Shown piece after piece: positions 1-5,573 of a DNA stretch of 6,675 nt (its first letter is position 1; every line of letters starts with the position of its first letter). The translations under genes and the position numbers were made by a program. Origin of the DNA: Sphingobacteriaceae bacterium (lineage in GTDB: Bacteria > Bacteroidota > Bacteroidia > Sphingobacteriales > Sphingobacteriaceae). The stretch lies in NCBI GenBank assembly GCA_947478315.1, contig CANJWF010000068.1, forward strand, positions 1-6,675. Direction: 5' to 3'. The notes beneath the pieces were generated by a model. The model saw nothing but the letters and a program-made list of their open reading frames with translations. It made no database searches and was not told where the DNA came from.

Positions 1-22
1 AAAACCCAACATTGTAAACAGT

Positions 23-631
23 CTATTCTTGCATTTTTTTATATGTATTCATGAGTTCATATCCTTTAACGGTACATAAACCATATAAAAAATGTTCACT
101 TACCTCTATCATAACTTGAGATACGTTAAACTTAGATGGCGGAAAAACGCTCAAATCAAAGGAGATAAATAATTCCGCAATTCTCAACTGAACCAAAATA
201 TCTACATTAATTTCATGTCGAAACAATCCCTGCCTAACCCCCTCTTTTAAACACTGTTGTAAAATTGGACAACAATACCTATCTCTAAAATCTTCAAACA
301 CAAACCATGCCTTAGGATAGTATTTTTGCAAATCATAAAACATCATTGGATTGAATTTGGACATATAATTCCGAAACTCACTTGTTATTTTAAAAGTTTG
401 CTCTACAATATTTTGCGCACTTTCGTTTAGCAATGATAAATGAACTTCCATCTCCCTACACATCAATTGGTAAACTAACTCACTTTTGTTATCAAATTGC
501 TCATAAAGCGTTTTTTTAGAAACACCCAATTGTCTAGCAATTTCATCCATGGTTGCATTTTTTATACCAACACGAGAAAACAATTTGAGTGATTCAGTAA
601 GTACCTTATCTTTCAATTCATGTTTACACAT
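23..631 (-). CDS. TetR/AcrR-family transcriptional repressor
   Basis: This is a one-component DNA-binding regulator that probably represses its own gene and perhaps a neighbouring efflux or stress operon. The N-terminal TetR helix-turn-helix is clear: with the start used here it covers about residues 8-50, and TMDEIARQLGVSKKTLYEQF (27-46) is the recognition core. The rest is a helical ligand and dimer domain typical of about 200-residue Bacteroidota TetR proteins, including the CLKEGVRQGLFR stretch (127-138). It is cysteine-rich there (CCPILQQC, 120-127), and the ligand is unknown. I chose ATG at 631 (202 residues). In-frame starts at 661 (ATG) and 679 (TTG) would add 10 or 16 residues not expected before TetR helix 1, and they run into a perfect promoter -7 box and an inverted repeat. 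The stop is TAG, 22 bases from the window edge, so the downstream partner is not visible. The family call is firm; the target is unknown. Confidence 0.9.
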   Translation of the reverse strand: MCKHELKDKVLTESLKLFSRVGIKNATMDEIARQLGVSKKTLYEQFDNKSELVYQLMCREMEVHLSLLNESAQNIVEQTFKITSEFRNYMSKFNPMMFYDLQKYYPKAWFVFEDFRDRYCCPILQQCLKEGVRQGLFRHEINVDILVQLRIAELFISFDLSVFPPSKFNVSQVMIEVSEHFLYGLCTVKGYELMNTYKKMQE

Positions 632-654
632 AACTACTCTGTCAAAATCAGCAG

Positions 655-662
655 CAAACATA
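655..662 (-). promoter_or_regulatory. Candidate -7 promoter box for the TetR gene
   Basis: Read on the minus strand this is TATGTTTG, a perfect match to the Bacteroidota -7 consensus TAnnTTTG. Transcription would start near 648-650, giving a leader of about 18 bases before ATG 631. No good TTTG lies 19-21 bases upstream; that position falls inside the inverted repeat at 662-700. The box also overlaps the alternative ATG at 661, which argues against that start. This is inferred from consensus only. Confidence 0.4.
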
Positions 663-700
663 AAAAACTTTAGATACAAAAAACGTTTCTAAAGTTTTTT
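662..700. promoter_or_regulatory. 13-bp perfect inverted repeat, probable TetR operator
   Basis: The arms AAAAAACTTTAGA (662-674) and TCTAAAGTTTTTT (688-700) are exact reverse complements separated by 13 bases. The repeat lies immediately upstream of the TetR gene and covers the place where the -33 element should be for the -7 box at 655-662. TetR-family proteins commonly bind palindromes of 15-30 bp that overlap their own promoter, so autorepression is the favoured reading. The run of T after the right arm also makes it resemble a bidirectional AT-rich terminator, which is the main alternative. Confidence 0.5.
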
Positions 701-751
701 TATATCCATCAAGGAATCTTTCTGACGATTGAATTACACTAATAACCCTAA

Positions 752-804
752 TGTATTCCGAACAAAATGCCATTGAACGACGTCTTTAAATTATTCGGAA
801 TACA
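752..804. repeat. Spaced 11-bp perfect inverted repeat
   Basis: TGTATTCCGAA (752-762) and TTCGGAATACA (794-804) are exact reverse complements with 31 bases between them. The arm centres are 42 bp apart, close to four helical turns, so two bound protein protomers would face the same side of the DNA. No T-run follows on either strand, which makes a terminator unlikely. The repeat lies about 120 bases upstream of the chosen TetR start. It could be a distal operator or an RNA hairpin; its function is not known. Confidence 0.5.
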
Positions 805-1051
805 ATAAAAGCAACAGATTTGATGAAAATTAGATATTTTTACTCAGTTCGAAATTGGTATCACTCCAAGCAATCAATAATAAAGATTATTACGTCTATA
901 ATTCGATATACTCGACTTATCAATAGGTTTTCAAAAAGACATAATTGTTATTTTTTACACAAAAAAAATACTTATATACTATAAAAACATTAACATTTAT
1001 GTATTTTTACATTTGAAATTGATTTTTATGCAGCATAAAAAATACCAAAAG

Positions 1052-1345
1052 TTACAAAGGTGCATCTAAAGGTTTAGCCTCTTGATACTCCTTATATGAT
1101 TCAAATTCATCAAACATTCCTGTATTGAACATCTGATAAACGGTACCCGATTCAGCTATCTGATATACGGTGGATTCGATACGATTTTCAAGATGCTTAA
1201 TGGTTGCTTTTCTAAGTGATTGGAGTTCCTTAATAAGCCTCAGGTTAGGCATATTTTTGGCAGACGGGAAATTTTCACGAATTTTTTTCATGATTTCGGC
1301 AACCGTAAGGTCTTGCCATTGTTCGTTAAACATTTGATTACTCAT
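1052..1345 (-). CDS. Unrecognised 97-residue protein with a tandem 9-residue repeat
   Basis: I do not recognise this protein. It has an ATG start, a TAA stop and ordinary codon use for the window, so it looks like a real gene. No signal peptide or membrane segment is visible, so it is probably cytoplasmic. Residues 11-56 look helical and fairly basic (LTVAEIMKKIRENFP, then LRLIKELQSLRKATIKHLENR). Residues 59-67 and 68-76 form a tandem repeat, TVYQIAESG and TVYQMFNTG, and the underlying DNA is also similar (1131-1144 and 1158-1171, 13 of 14 bases, 27 bases apart). The tail is acidic and aromatic (FDEFESYKEYQE). It is divergent from the XRE regulator gene at 1647, which suggests shared control. 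The basic helical part could be a DNA- or protein-binding segment, but that is speculation. No good ribosome binding site precedes the start, as is usual in this phylum. Confidence 0.65.
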   Translation of the reverse strand: MSNQMFNEQWQDLTVAEIMKKIRENFPSAKNMPNLRLIKELQSLRKATIKHLENRIESTVYQIAESGTVYQMFNTGMFDEFESYKEYQEAKPLDAPL

Positions 1346-1467
1346 ACTTTAGTTATTAATTGATTGAAAAATATTTAAAAAAAAACTACACCTACTAGAA
1401 TTAGGGAATATTATTCGTGTTCGCTATATTAGCTTTCTATTGTAGTTTAGCAATATATCGTTAACTG

Positions 1468-1486
1468 AGTTGAAATACATTCAACT
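1468..1486. repeat. Short dyad, possible operator
   Basis: AGTTGAA and TTCAACT form a perfect 7-bp inverted repeat around ATACA. Its size fits an XRE-type repressor site and it lies in the divergent control region about 160 bases from the XRE gene start. Arms this short occur by chance several times in a window of this size, so it is only a candidate. Confidence 0.3.
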
Positions 1487-1588
1487 AAAACAGGATTACA
1501 ATGACCATAAAGCACCTAAAAAACAAGCAAAACCGCCAAAGCTTACAATATGATAAAGACAATAAATTCTAAGTCAACAACCAAAATC

Positions 1589-1606
1589 CAAATGTAATAA
1601 CATTTG
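1589..1606. promoter_or_regulatory. Palindrome with -7-like boxes on both strands
   Basis: CAAATGT, AATA, ACATTTG form an 18-bp perfect dyad. On the minus strand 1596-1589 reads TACATTTG, a perfect TAnnTTTG box, with TTTC at a 20-base spacing (1617-1620); it would serve the 97-residue gene with a leader of about 240 bases. On the plus strand 1599-1606 reads AACATTTG, one base off the consensus, and would start the XRE transcript about 35 bases before its ATG, but it has no upstream TTTG. The arrangement would let one bound repressor block both directions. This is inference from consensus. Confidence 0.3.
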
Positions 1607-1646
1607 AAATTACGCGGAAATATTTTTTTACTTTTTTATATAAATT

Positions 1647-2126
1647 ATGTCAAACGAACCGGAAGAAACTAATAATCAAATGATTGAAAAAGGTCAGCGA
1701 TTGCGAGATTTAAGAAAATATTTTGACTTAAATCAAAAAGAATTTGCCGATAGGGTGGGAATGAGAGAAAGCAGCATATCTGCAATCGAGACAGGAAAAA
1801 GAACAATAGGAAAAAGAATAGCAATTGATATTTCTAGAAGTTTCAATACCAACCCGTTATGGCTCTTACTAGGAGAAGGTAATATGTTCTTAATGGATGA
1901 TAACGTGGAAGAAAAACAACATACAGATACAAGTGCAACCGCTAATGAACCTCAAATTAGCTACGCTACCGCTCAGATGCAACAGCTACTACTTAAGTCG
2001 CCCGAGTTATTGAATCGTGATACGATTTTAGCTAAAGAATTGATTGATGTTTTGGCTAAATCTTTGTCTAAGAAAGATGAACAAATAGATCGTTTAATTA
2101 CGTTGTTAGAGAGAAAATTTAGATGA
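1647..2126 (+). CDS. XRE-family helix-turn-helix regulator, short repressor-like form
   Basis: This is a cytoplasmic DNA-binding regulator of 159 residues. The lambda-repressor-like HTH domain covers about residues 16-76: GQRLRDLRKYFDLNQKEFA (16-34) opens it, and RVGMRESSISAIETGKR (36-52) is the helix-turn-helix with the typical S-x-IE-x-GKR ending. It closes with NTNPLWLLLGEGNMFL (67-82), a signature of Bacteroidota phage-type repressors. Such proteins often continue into an S24 LexA-like peptidase domain. Here that is absent and replaced by a polar linker (83-107) and a predicted helical, possibly coiled-coil tail (108-159, LLLKSPELLNRD to DRLITLLERKF), probably for oligomerisation. The start is an ATG after an AT-rich leader with no clear ribosome binding site. 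It is divergent from the 97-residue gene and convergent with the response regulator gene. Its regulon is unknown, and no phage genes are visible nearby. Confidence 0.88.
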   Translation: MSNEPEETNNQMIEKGQRLRDLRKYFDLNQKEFADRVGMRESSISAIETGKRTIGKRIAIDISRSFNTNPLWLLLGEGNMFLMDDNVEEKQHTDTSATANEPQISYATAQMQQLLLKSPELLNRDTILAKELIDVLAKSLSKKDEQIDRLITLLERKFR

Positions 2127-2132
2127 GATTGA

Positions 2133-2187
2133 AATTTGGCGAACAATTATCATTTCATTAGCCCATCTACACCAAATTATCTTTTTT
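2133..2187 (+). terminator. Weak terminator candidate after the XRE gene
   Basis: AATTTGG (2133-2139) and CCAAATT (2172-2178) are inverted and followed by six T (2182-2187). The loop of 32 bases is long and the stem is AT-rich, so this is a poor hairpin. It is the only terminator-like structure in the 68 bases between the converging XRE and response regulator genes. Confidence 0.2.
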
Positions 2188-2194
2188 GACAGAG

Positions 2195-2899
2195 TTACTG
2201 GCTGTCGGTAAACTTATACCCTACACCGCGTATCGAATGGAAATAAATGGGATTTTTGGGATCAGGTTCAAAATATTTTCGAAAGGTTAATATAAAATTA
2301 TCAATAGTTCGAGTAGAAGGATACACATCGTAGTTCCAAACAGTTTCTAGTATTTGATCTCTAGAAACTGCTTCATTTTTTCTTTCAATCAACATCTTTA
2401 ACAGCATGGTTTCTTTCTTTGTAAGAGAAAGAGTTGTACCATCATGTGTTTTCATTTCAAATGATTGAAAGTAAATGGTTTTATCTCCTACTGTATAACT
2501 ATTTATTTCTTTTAATTCATCGTTTTTTAAACTTCTTTTAACTAAAATACCGACCCTTAAAATAAGTTCTTCTAAATTAAATGGTTTTACCAAATAGTCA
2601 TCCGCACCTTTTTTAAGACCATGTACACGATCGTCAGTAGTATTTTTAGCTGTTAAAAAAAGAATCGGAACTTCCGTATTTTCTAAACGAATGGTTTCAC
2701 AAACTTGATAGCCATCCATTTCAGGCATCATTACATCCAAAATAACTAGGTTAAATCGCTCTTCTTTAAAAACTTTAAGTGCTTTTTTACCGTTGTTAAC
2801 TGCCACAACTCGATAACCTTCTAATTCTAAGTTCAGTTTTATGGCCTCCAAAAGATGTTCTTCGTCTTCTGCTAAAAGTATCCTGAATTTATTAGGCAT
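2195..2899 (-). CDS. OmpR-family DNA-binding response regulator
   Basis: This cytoplasmic regulator of 234 residues receives a phosphate from the histidine kinase encoded just upstream and then binds DNA. The receiver domain (about 5-120) has every key residue: acidic pocket E11 and D12, phosphoacceptor D55 in LVILDVMMPEMDG, T83 in FLTAK, and K105 in VKPF. The C-terminal winged helix (about 135-231) has the OmpR/PhoB pattern, including LSLTKKETMLLKML, the RDQILETVW segment, STRTIDNFILTFRKYF for the recognition helix, and the end IRGVGYKF. Its length is normal for the family. The ATG overlaps the last 8 bases of the kinase gene (ATGCCTAA), so the two are translationally coupled and co-transcribed. 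The target genes cannot be read from the sequence. No separate promoter is expected. Confidence 0.96.
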   Translation of the reverse strand: MPNKFRILLAEDEEHLLEAIKLNLELEGYRVVAVNNGKKALKVFKEERFNLVILDVMMPEMDGYQVCETIRLENTEVPILFLTAKNTTDDRVHGLKKGADDYLVKPFNLEELILRVGILVKRSLKNDELKEINSYTVGDKTIYFQSFEMKTHDGTTLSLTKKETMLLKMLIERKNEAVSRDQILETVWNYDVYPSTRTIDNFILTFRKYFEPDPKNPIYFHSIRGVGYKFTDSQ

Positions 2900-3776
2900 A
2901 TTTTCGATAGGTATTAAATGTTACTTGAAAAATAGTTCCTGATGGTATATTATTTTTAACTTCTATGTGTGCTTGATGATTATCTAGCACTTGCTTAACA
3001 ATAAAAAGCCCTAAACCTGTACCTTTGGTAGATCGGGTATTTTCATCTCCAACACGATAAAATTTATCAAAGATACGTTGTTTTTCTTCGTCGGGAATAC
3101 CCACGCCTCTATCTATTACCTTAAGTATGACTTGATGGTGACTTTCTACGAGTTGTACCAATACTTGCTCGCATTTTGGAGAGTACTTTATCGCATTTTC
3201 GATCAAGTTAGATGCTACGGACGTAAGCGCAAAAGCGTCTCCAAACATGTTAATATTGGGTTCAATTTCTGCTAACAACACACGATTATCGCAGACATTA
3301 GCTTGTAAACGAGAAACTACTTTTTCTACTGCTTGAGAAAAATTAAATTTCTCTTTGGAATTCAGTGAATGTATTTTATCATATCGGGATGCCAAAAGCA
3401 TATTTTCGAGCAAGTCATGTAAACGTTCAATATCCCTAAGAGAGTTTTTTAAAAATGCTTCTTGACGTTCTTTATCTAAATTACGCTTTAGGATGGTTTC
3501 AATATAGAGCTTAATGGAGGCTAATGGTGACTTTAACTCATGGGTAACTGAAAGTAAAAAATTTCTTTGTCGGGCATTTAAACGTTCTTCTTCTTTATGT
3601 GCTTGATGTATTTTATAGGCACCAACAGCAAGTAATAATAGAAAAACAGCAACTTCGCCAATAATCATTGTTTTTTTAGTAGGTTCAAAACGTATCAGTA
3701 ATACAGACCACCAAAATAACTGCGTTGTGACATAAATTAACAACGCATAAAAAATAATGAGAGGATTTTGCTTCAT
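2892..3776 (-). CDS. Membrane sensor histidine kinase with a minimal sensor region
   Basis: This is the partner kinase of the response regulator. At 294 residues it is short. Two hydrophobic segments (about 5-28 and 36-54) form a hairpin with only a few residues between them, so there is almost no extracytoplasmic sensor domain and no HAMP or PAS domain; it probably senses within the membrane or through another protein. The HisKA domain starts near 65 and carries the phosphorylated H79 in SVTHELKSPLAS. The ATPase domain has the N box (N190 and N194 in SNLIENAIKYSP), the G1 box DRGVGIP (222-228), the F box FDKFYR (236-241) and the G2 box GTGLGLF (252-258), so it should be active. The start is ATG with no strong ribosome binding site. 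It lies 215 bases downstream of hemL on the same strand; the stimulus is unknown. Confidence 0.95.
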   Translation of the reverse strand: MKQNPLIIFYALLIYVTTQLFWWSVLLIRFEPTKKTMIIGEVAVFLLLLAVGAYKIHQAHKEEERLNARQRNFLLSVTHELKSPLASIKLYIETILKRNLDKERQEAFLKNSLRDIERLHDLLENMLLASRYDKIHSLNSKEKFNFSQAVEKVVSRLQANVCDNRVLLAEIEPNINMFGDAFALTSVASNLIENAIKYSPKCEQVLVQLVESHHQVILKVIDRGVGIPDEEKQRIFDKFYRVGDENTRSTKGTGLGLFIVKQVLDNHQAHIEVKNNIPSGTIFQVTFNTYRKYA

Positions 3777-3991
3777 CTATAATTTACTTTATCGATAACG
3801 ACTACACACGCCTACCCCAATGGGTAATGACGATAATTCTTTTTAGAAAAGGAAAATGTTCCATGAATGTTTCTTAGAAAAAAATTATCCGTCAATAATC
3901 AACCAACTACAAAATGAGATTAATTCAAACAAATAGACGGCTTCTGTTCTGTTGATACAATGTATCGCTAGGGGGGGAACGTAATATCAAA
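3777..3991. other. Gap between hemL and the kinase gene
   Basis: These 215 bases hold no gene but several small structures. There is a run of seven G (3971-3977) just after the hemL stop, a GATAC-AAT-GTATC dyad (3954-3966), a TACCC-CAAT-GGGTA dyad (3813-3826), and the 10-bp palindrome TTATCGATAA (3789-3798) 13 bases before the kinase start. None has a T-run that would make a convincing terminator for hemL. I found no good TTTG/TAnnTTTG pair for a kinase promoter, so read-through from hemL is possible. Confidence 0.45.
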
Positions 3992-5365
3992 CTAGTGTCT
4001 AAATACAACGTCTAAACTTTCAAAAACTGCTCTTTTTGCTTTCTCTAAATCGACTTTACTGTGTGCTGCCGATACAAATCCTACTTCATAGCCTGAAGGA
4101 CCTAAATAAACGCCTCTATTCAATAATTCTTTATGTAACACTTTGAATTTATCCATACTTTGAGAATTTATTTCGGAGGCAGTGCGAATATGTTCCCGTT
4201 CGGTAAAAGCAAACCAGAAAATAGAGCCTATATTAAATACTTTAAAGGGATAGTTATTGGTAGCGGCAAATCTTGTGATGGCGTCAGAAAATTCTTTTGC
4301 TTTGCTGTTTAAATCTTTATAGAAGCCCATTTTTAAAAGTTCAGTAAGCTGAGCAATACCTGCCGACATGGCGACAGGGTTACCTGAAAGCGTACCTGCT
4401 TGATAAACGTTTCCTTCTGGGGATATATTTGACATTATTTTTTCAGAGGCAGCATAAGCACCAACGGGCAATCCTCCTCCTATGATTTTTCCGTAAGTGA
4501 TAATATCGGGGAAAATTTTATAGTAACCTGCGGCACCTTCAAAGCCTAATCTGAATCCAGAAATTACCTCATCAAAAATTAATAGGGTTTTATGCTGCGT
4601 GCAAATTTCTCTCAGAAAAGTTAAAAAATCAGCATCTTGTATGAGCAGACCATTATTTGCGGGAACAGGCTCGATAATAACACAAGCTATTTCTTTTTTA
4701 AATTGATTGAATGCATCTTGAACAGCTTGACGATCATTTAATGGTACAACGATGGTTTCTTGAGCAAATGCCTTGGGAACTCCTGCCGATGATGTTTCTC
4801 CAAAGGTTACTAGCCCCGATCCTGCTTTAACAAGTAGACTATCGGCATGTCCATGATAACAACCTTCAAATTTGAGAATTTTATCTCGCTGAGTATAACC
4901 TCGAGCTAAACGAACAGCTGACATTACAGCTTCGGTTCCTGAACTAACGAAACGTATTTTCTCTATATAGTCATGATGTTTCAAAATTAACTCCGCAAGC
5001 TCATTTTCTAATTCGGTGGGAGCTCCGAAAGTCATACCATTTTGTACCGTTTGAATGACTTTTTCGCGAATAGATGGATGGTTATGTCCTAAAATAAGAG
5101 GCCCCCAAGAGCAACAAAAATCTATGAAAGTATTTCCATCCGCATCTGTAATTTTACAGCCATCACCTTTCTGAATAAATAGCGGTGTACCAGAAACAGA
5201 TTTAAATGCTCTAACGGGAGAATTAACGCCTCCTGGGAAATATTTGAGCGCTTTTTGATATAATAAAATCGACTTTTGACGTGAAATGTCGGGCTTATCT
5301 GTCGAGTACACAGATTCTTCGCTACGTTCTTGTTCTCCTGAAAATATTTTCTTTAAAAAACTCAT
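3992..5365 (-). CDS. hemL: Glutamate-1-semialdehyde 2,1-aminomutase
   Basis: This pyridoxal-phosphate enzyme converts glutamate-1-semialdehyde to 5-aminolevulinate, the second dedicated step of the C5 route to heme and other tetrapyrroles, in the cytoplasm. It is a class III aminotransferase fold with the family hallmarks: PGGVNSPVRAF (44-54), SSGTEA (141-146) for cofactor phosphate binding, YHGHAD (170-175), DEVISGFR (265-272) whose D265 should pair with the pyridine nitrogen, and the Schiff-base lysine K293 in YGKIIGGGLPVGA. At 457 residues it is about 25-30 longer than usual. The excess is an N-terminal extension (MSFLKKIFSGEQERSEE, and on to about residue 30). No in-frame ATG, GTG or TTG lies near the canonical start, so the extension seems real. 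The stop is TAG. It follows hemB on the same strand after 208 bases. Confidence 0.97.
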   Translation of the reverse strand: MSFLKKIFSGEQERSEESVYSTDKPDISRQKSILLYQKALKYFPGGVNSPVRAFKSVSGTPLFIQKGDGCKITDADGNTFIDFCCSWGPLILGHNHPSIREKVIQTVQNGMTFGAPTELENELAELILKHHDYIEKIRFVSSGTEAVMSAVRLARGYTQRDKILKFEGCYHGHADSLLVKAGSGLVTFGETSSAGVPKAFAQETIVVPLNDRQAVQDAFNQFKKEIACVIIEPVPANNGLLIQDADFLTFLREICTQHKTLLIFDEVISGFRLGFEGAAGYYKIFPDIITYGKIIGGGLPVGAYAASEKIMSNISPEGNVYQAGTLSGNPVAMSAGIAQLTELLKMGFYKDLNSKAKEFSDAITRFAATNNYPFKVFNIGSIFWFAFTEREHIRTASEINSQSMDKFKVLHKELLNRGVYLGPSGYEVGFVSAAHSKVDLEKAKRAVFESLDVVFRH

Positions 5366-5444
5366 TATTTATTTAGGTAATAAAAGGGTGAAATTCGATG
5401 GTTAAAAGGTAAATGTTACGTAATTTCCAAAAACTTCACGAAAG

Positions 5445-5476
5445 CAAACTGAATTGACTGCTTCGCAAGAATGAAA
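5445..5476 (-). promoter_or_regulatory. Weak promoter candidate for hemL
   Basis: On the minus strand TTTC (5473-5476) is followed after 20 bases by TCAGTTTG (5445-5452); each differs by one base from the TTTG and TAnnTTTG consensus, and the spacing is right. It would give a leader of about 70 bases before hemL. The 208-base gap between hemB and hemL has no other gene, so either this promoter or read-through from hemB must serve hemL. An imperfect hairpin in the same place is an alternative reading. Confidence 0.22.
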
Positions 5477-5573
5477 TAATAACGCTACATATTGCACAGT
5501 TTATTTTAAATGAATAGACGGGAACATATTAAACGTTTTCAAGCCTATTTGTATAGATAAGTATGATTGGGTT

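Larger units (their letters stand above)
632..1051. other. Intergenic region upstream of the TetR gene
   Basis: This stretch of 420 bases has no credible gene on either strand. It contains the promoter box and palindrome of the TetR gene at its left end, the 11-bp inverted repeat at 752-804, and then very AT-rich sequence with many stops. At 1008-1015 the plus strand reads TACATTTG, a perfect -7 match that would fire antisense into the 97-residue gene, but it has no upstream TTTG and I do not call it. No hairpin with a T-run suitable as a terminator for the 97-residue gene was found just after its stop. Confidence 0.6.
1346..1646. other. Divergent control region between the 97-residue gene and the XRE gene
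   Basis: This gap of 301 bases separates two divergently transcribed genes and must hold both promoters. It contains two short dyads, at 1468-1486 and 1589-1606, the second overlapping promoter-like boxes on both strands. No further gene is visible. The length is generous for two simple promoters, so a small RNA or extra operator sites are possible but not supported by anything specific. Confidence 0.55.

Noticed and set aside
632..679. Extending the TetR protein to the in-frame TTG at 679 or ATG at 661
   Set aside because: The extra residues are not typical before TetR helix 1, and the DNA there is better explained by the -7 box and the palindrome.
845..865. GTTCGAAATTGG resembling a tRNA T-loop
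   Set aside because: No pairing stem surrounds it and no acceptor, anticodon or D arm is found; it is not a tRNA or a convincing fragment.
1009..1611. 12-bp direct repeat ACATTTGAAATT at 1009-1020 and 1600-1611, flanking the 97-residue gene
   Set aside because: For DNA of this AT content several 12-bp matches are expected by chance within 6.7 kb, and neither copy has flanking signs of insertion such as transposon ends.
3078..3275. A 65-residue reading frame on the plus strand
   Set aside because: It lies entirely inside the histidine kinase gene on the other strand, which has clear conserved motifs; its own translation shows no recognisable domain.
5439..5465. Imperfect hairpin CGAAAGCA / TGCTTCG after hemB, as a terminator
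   Set aside because: The stem has a bulge, and the nearest T-run on the minus strand is five T several bases away; it is too weak to call and overlaps the hemL promoter candidate.
3932..5521. Shared AATAGACGG at 3932-3940 and 5513-5521, in the gaps after hemL and after hemB
   Set aside because: Nine bases is too short to be meaningful, and the flanking bases do not match.
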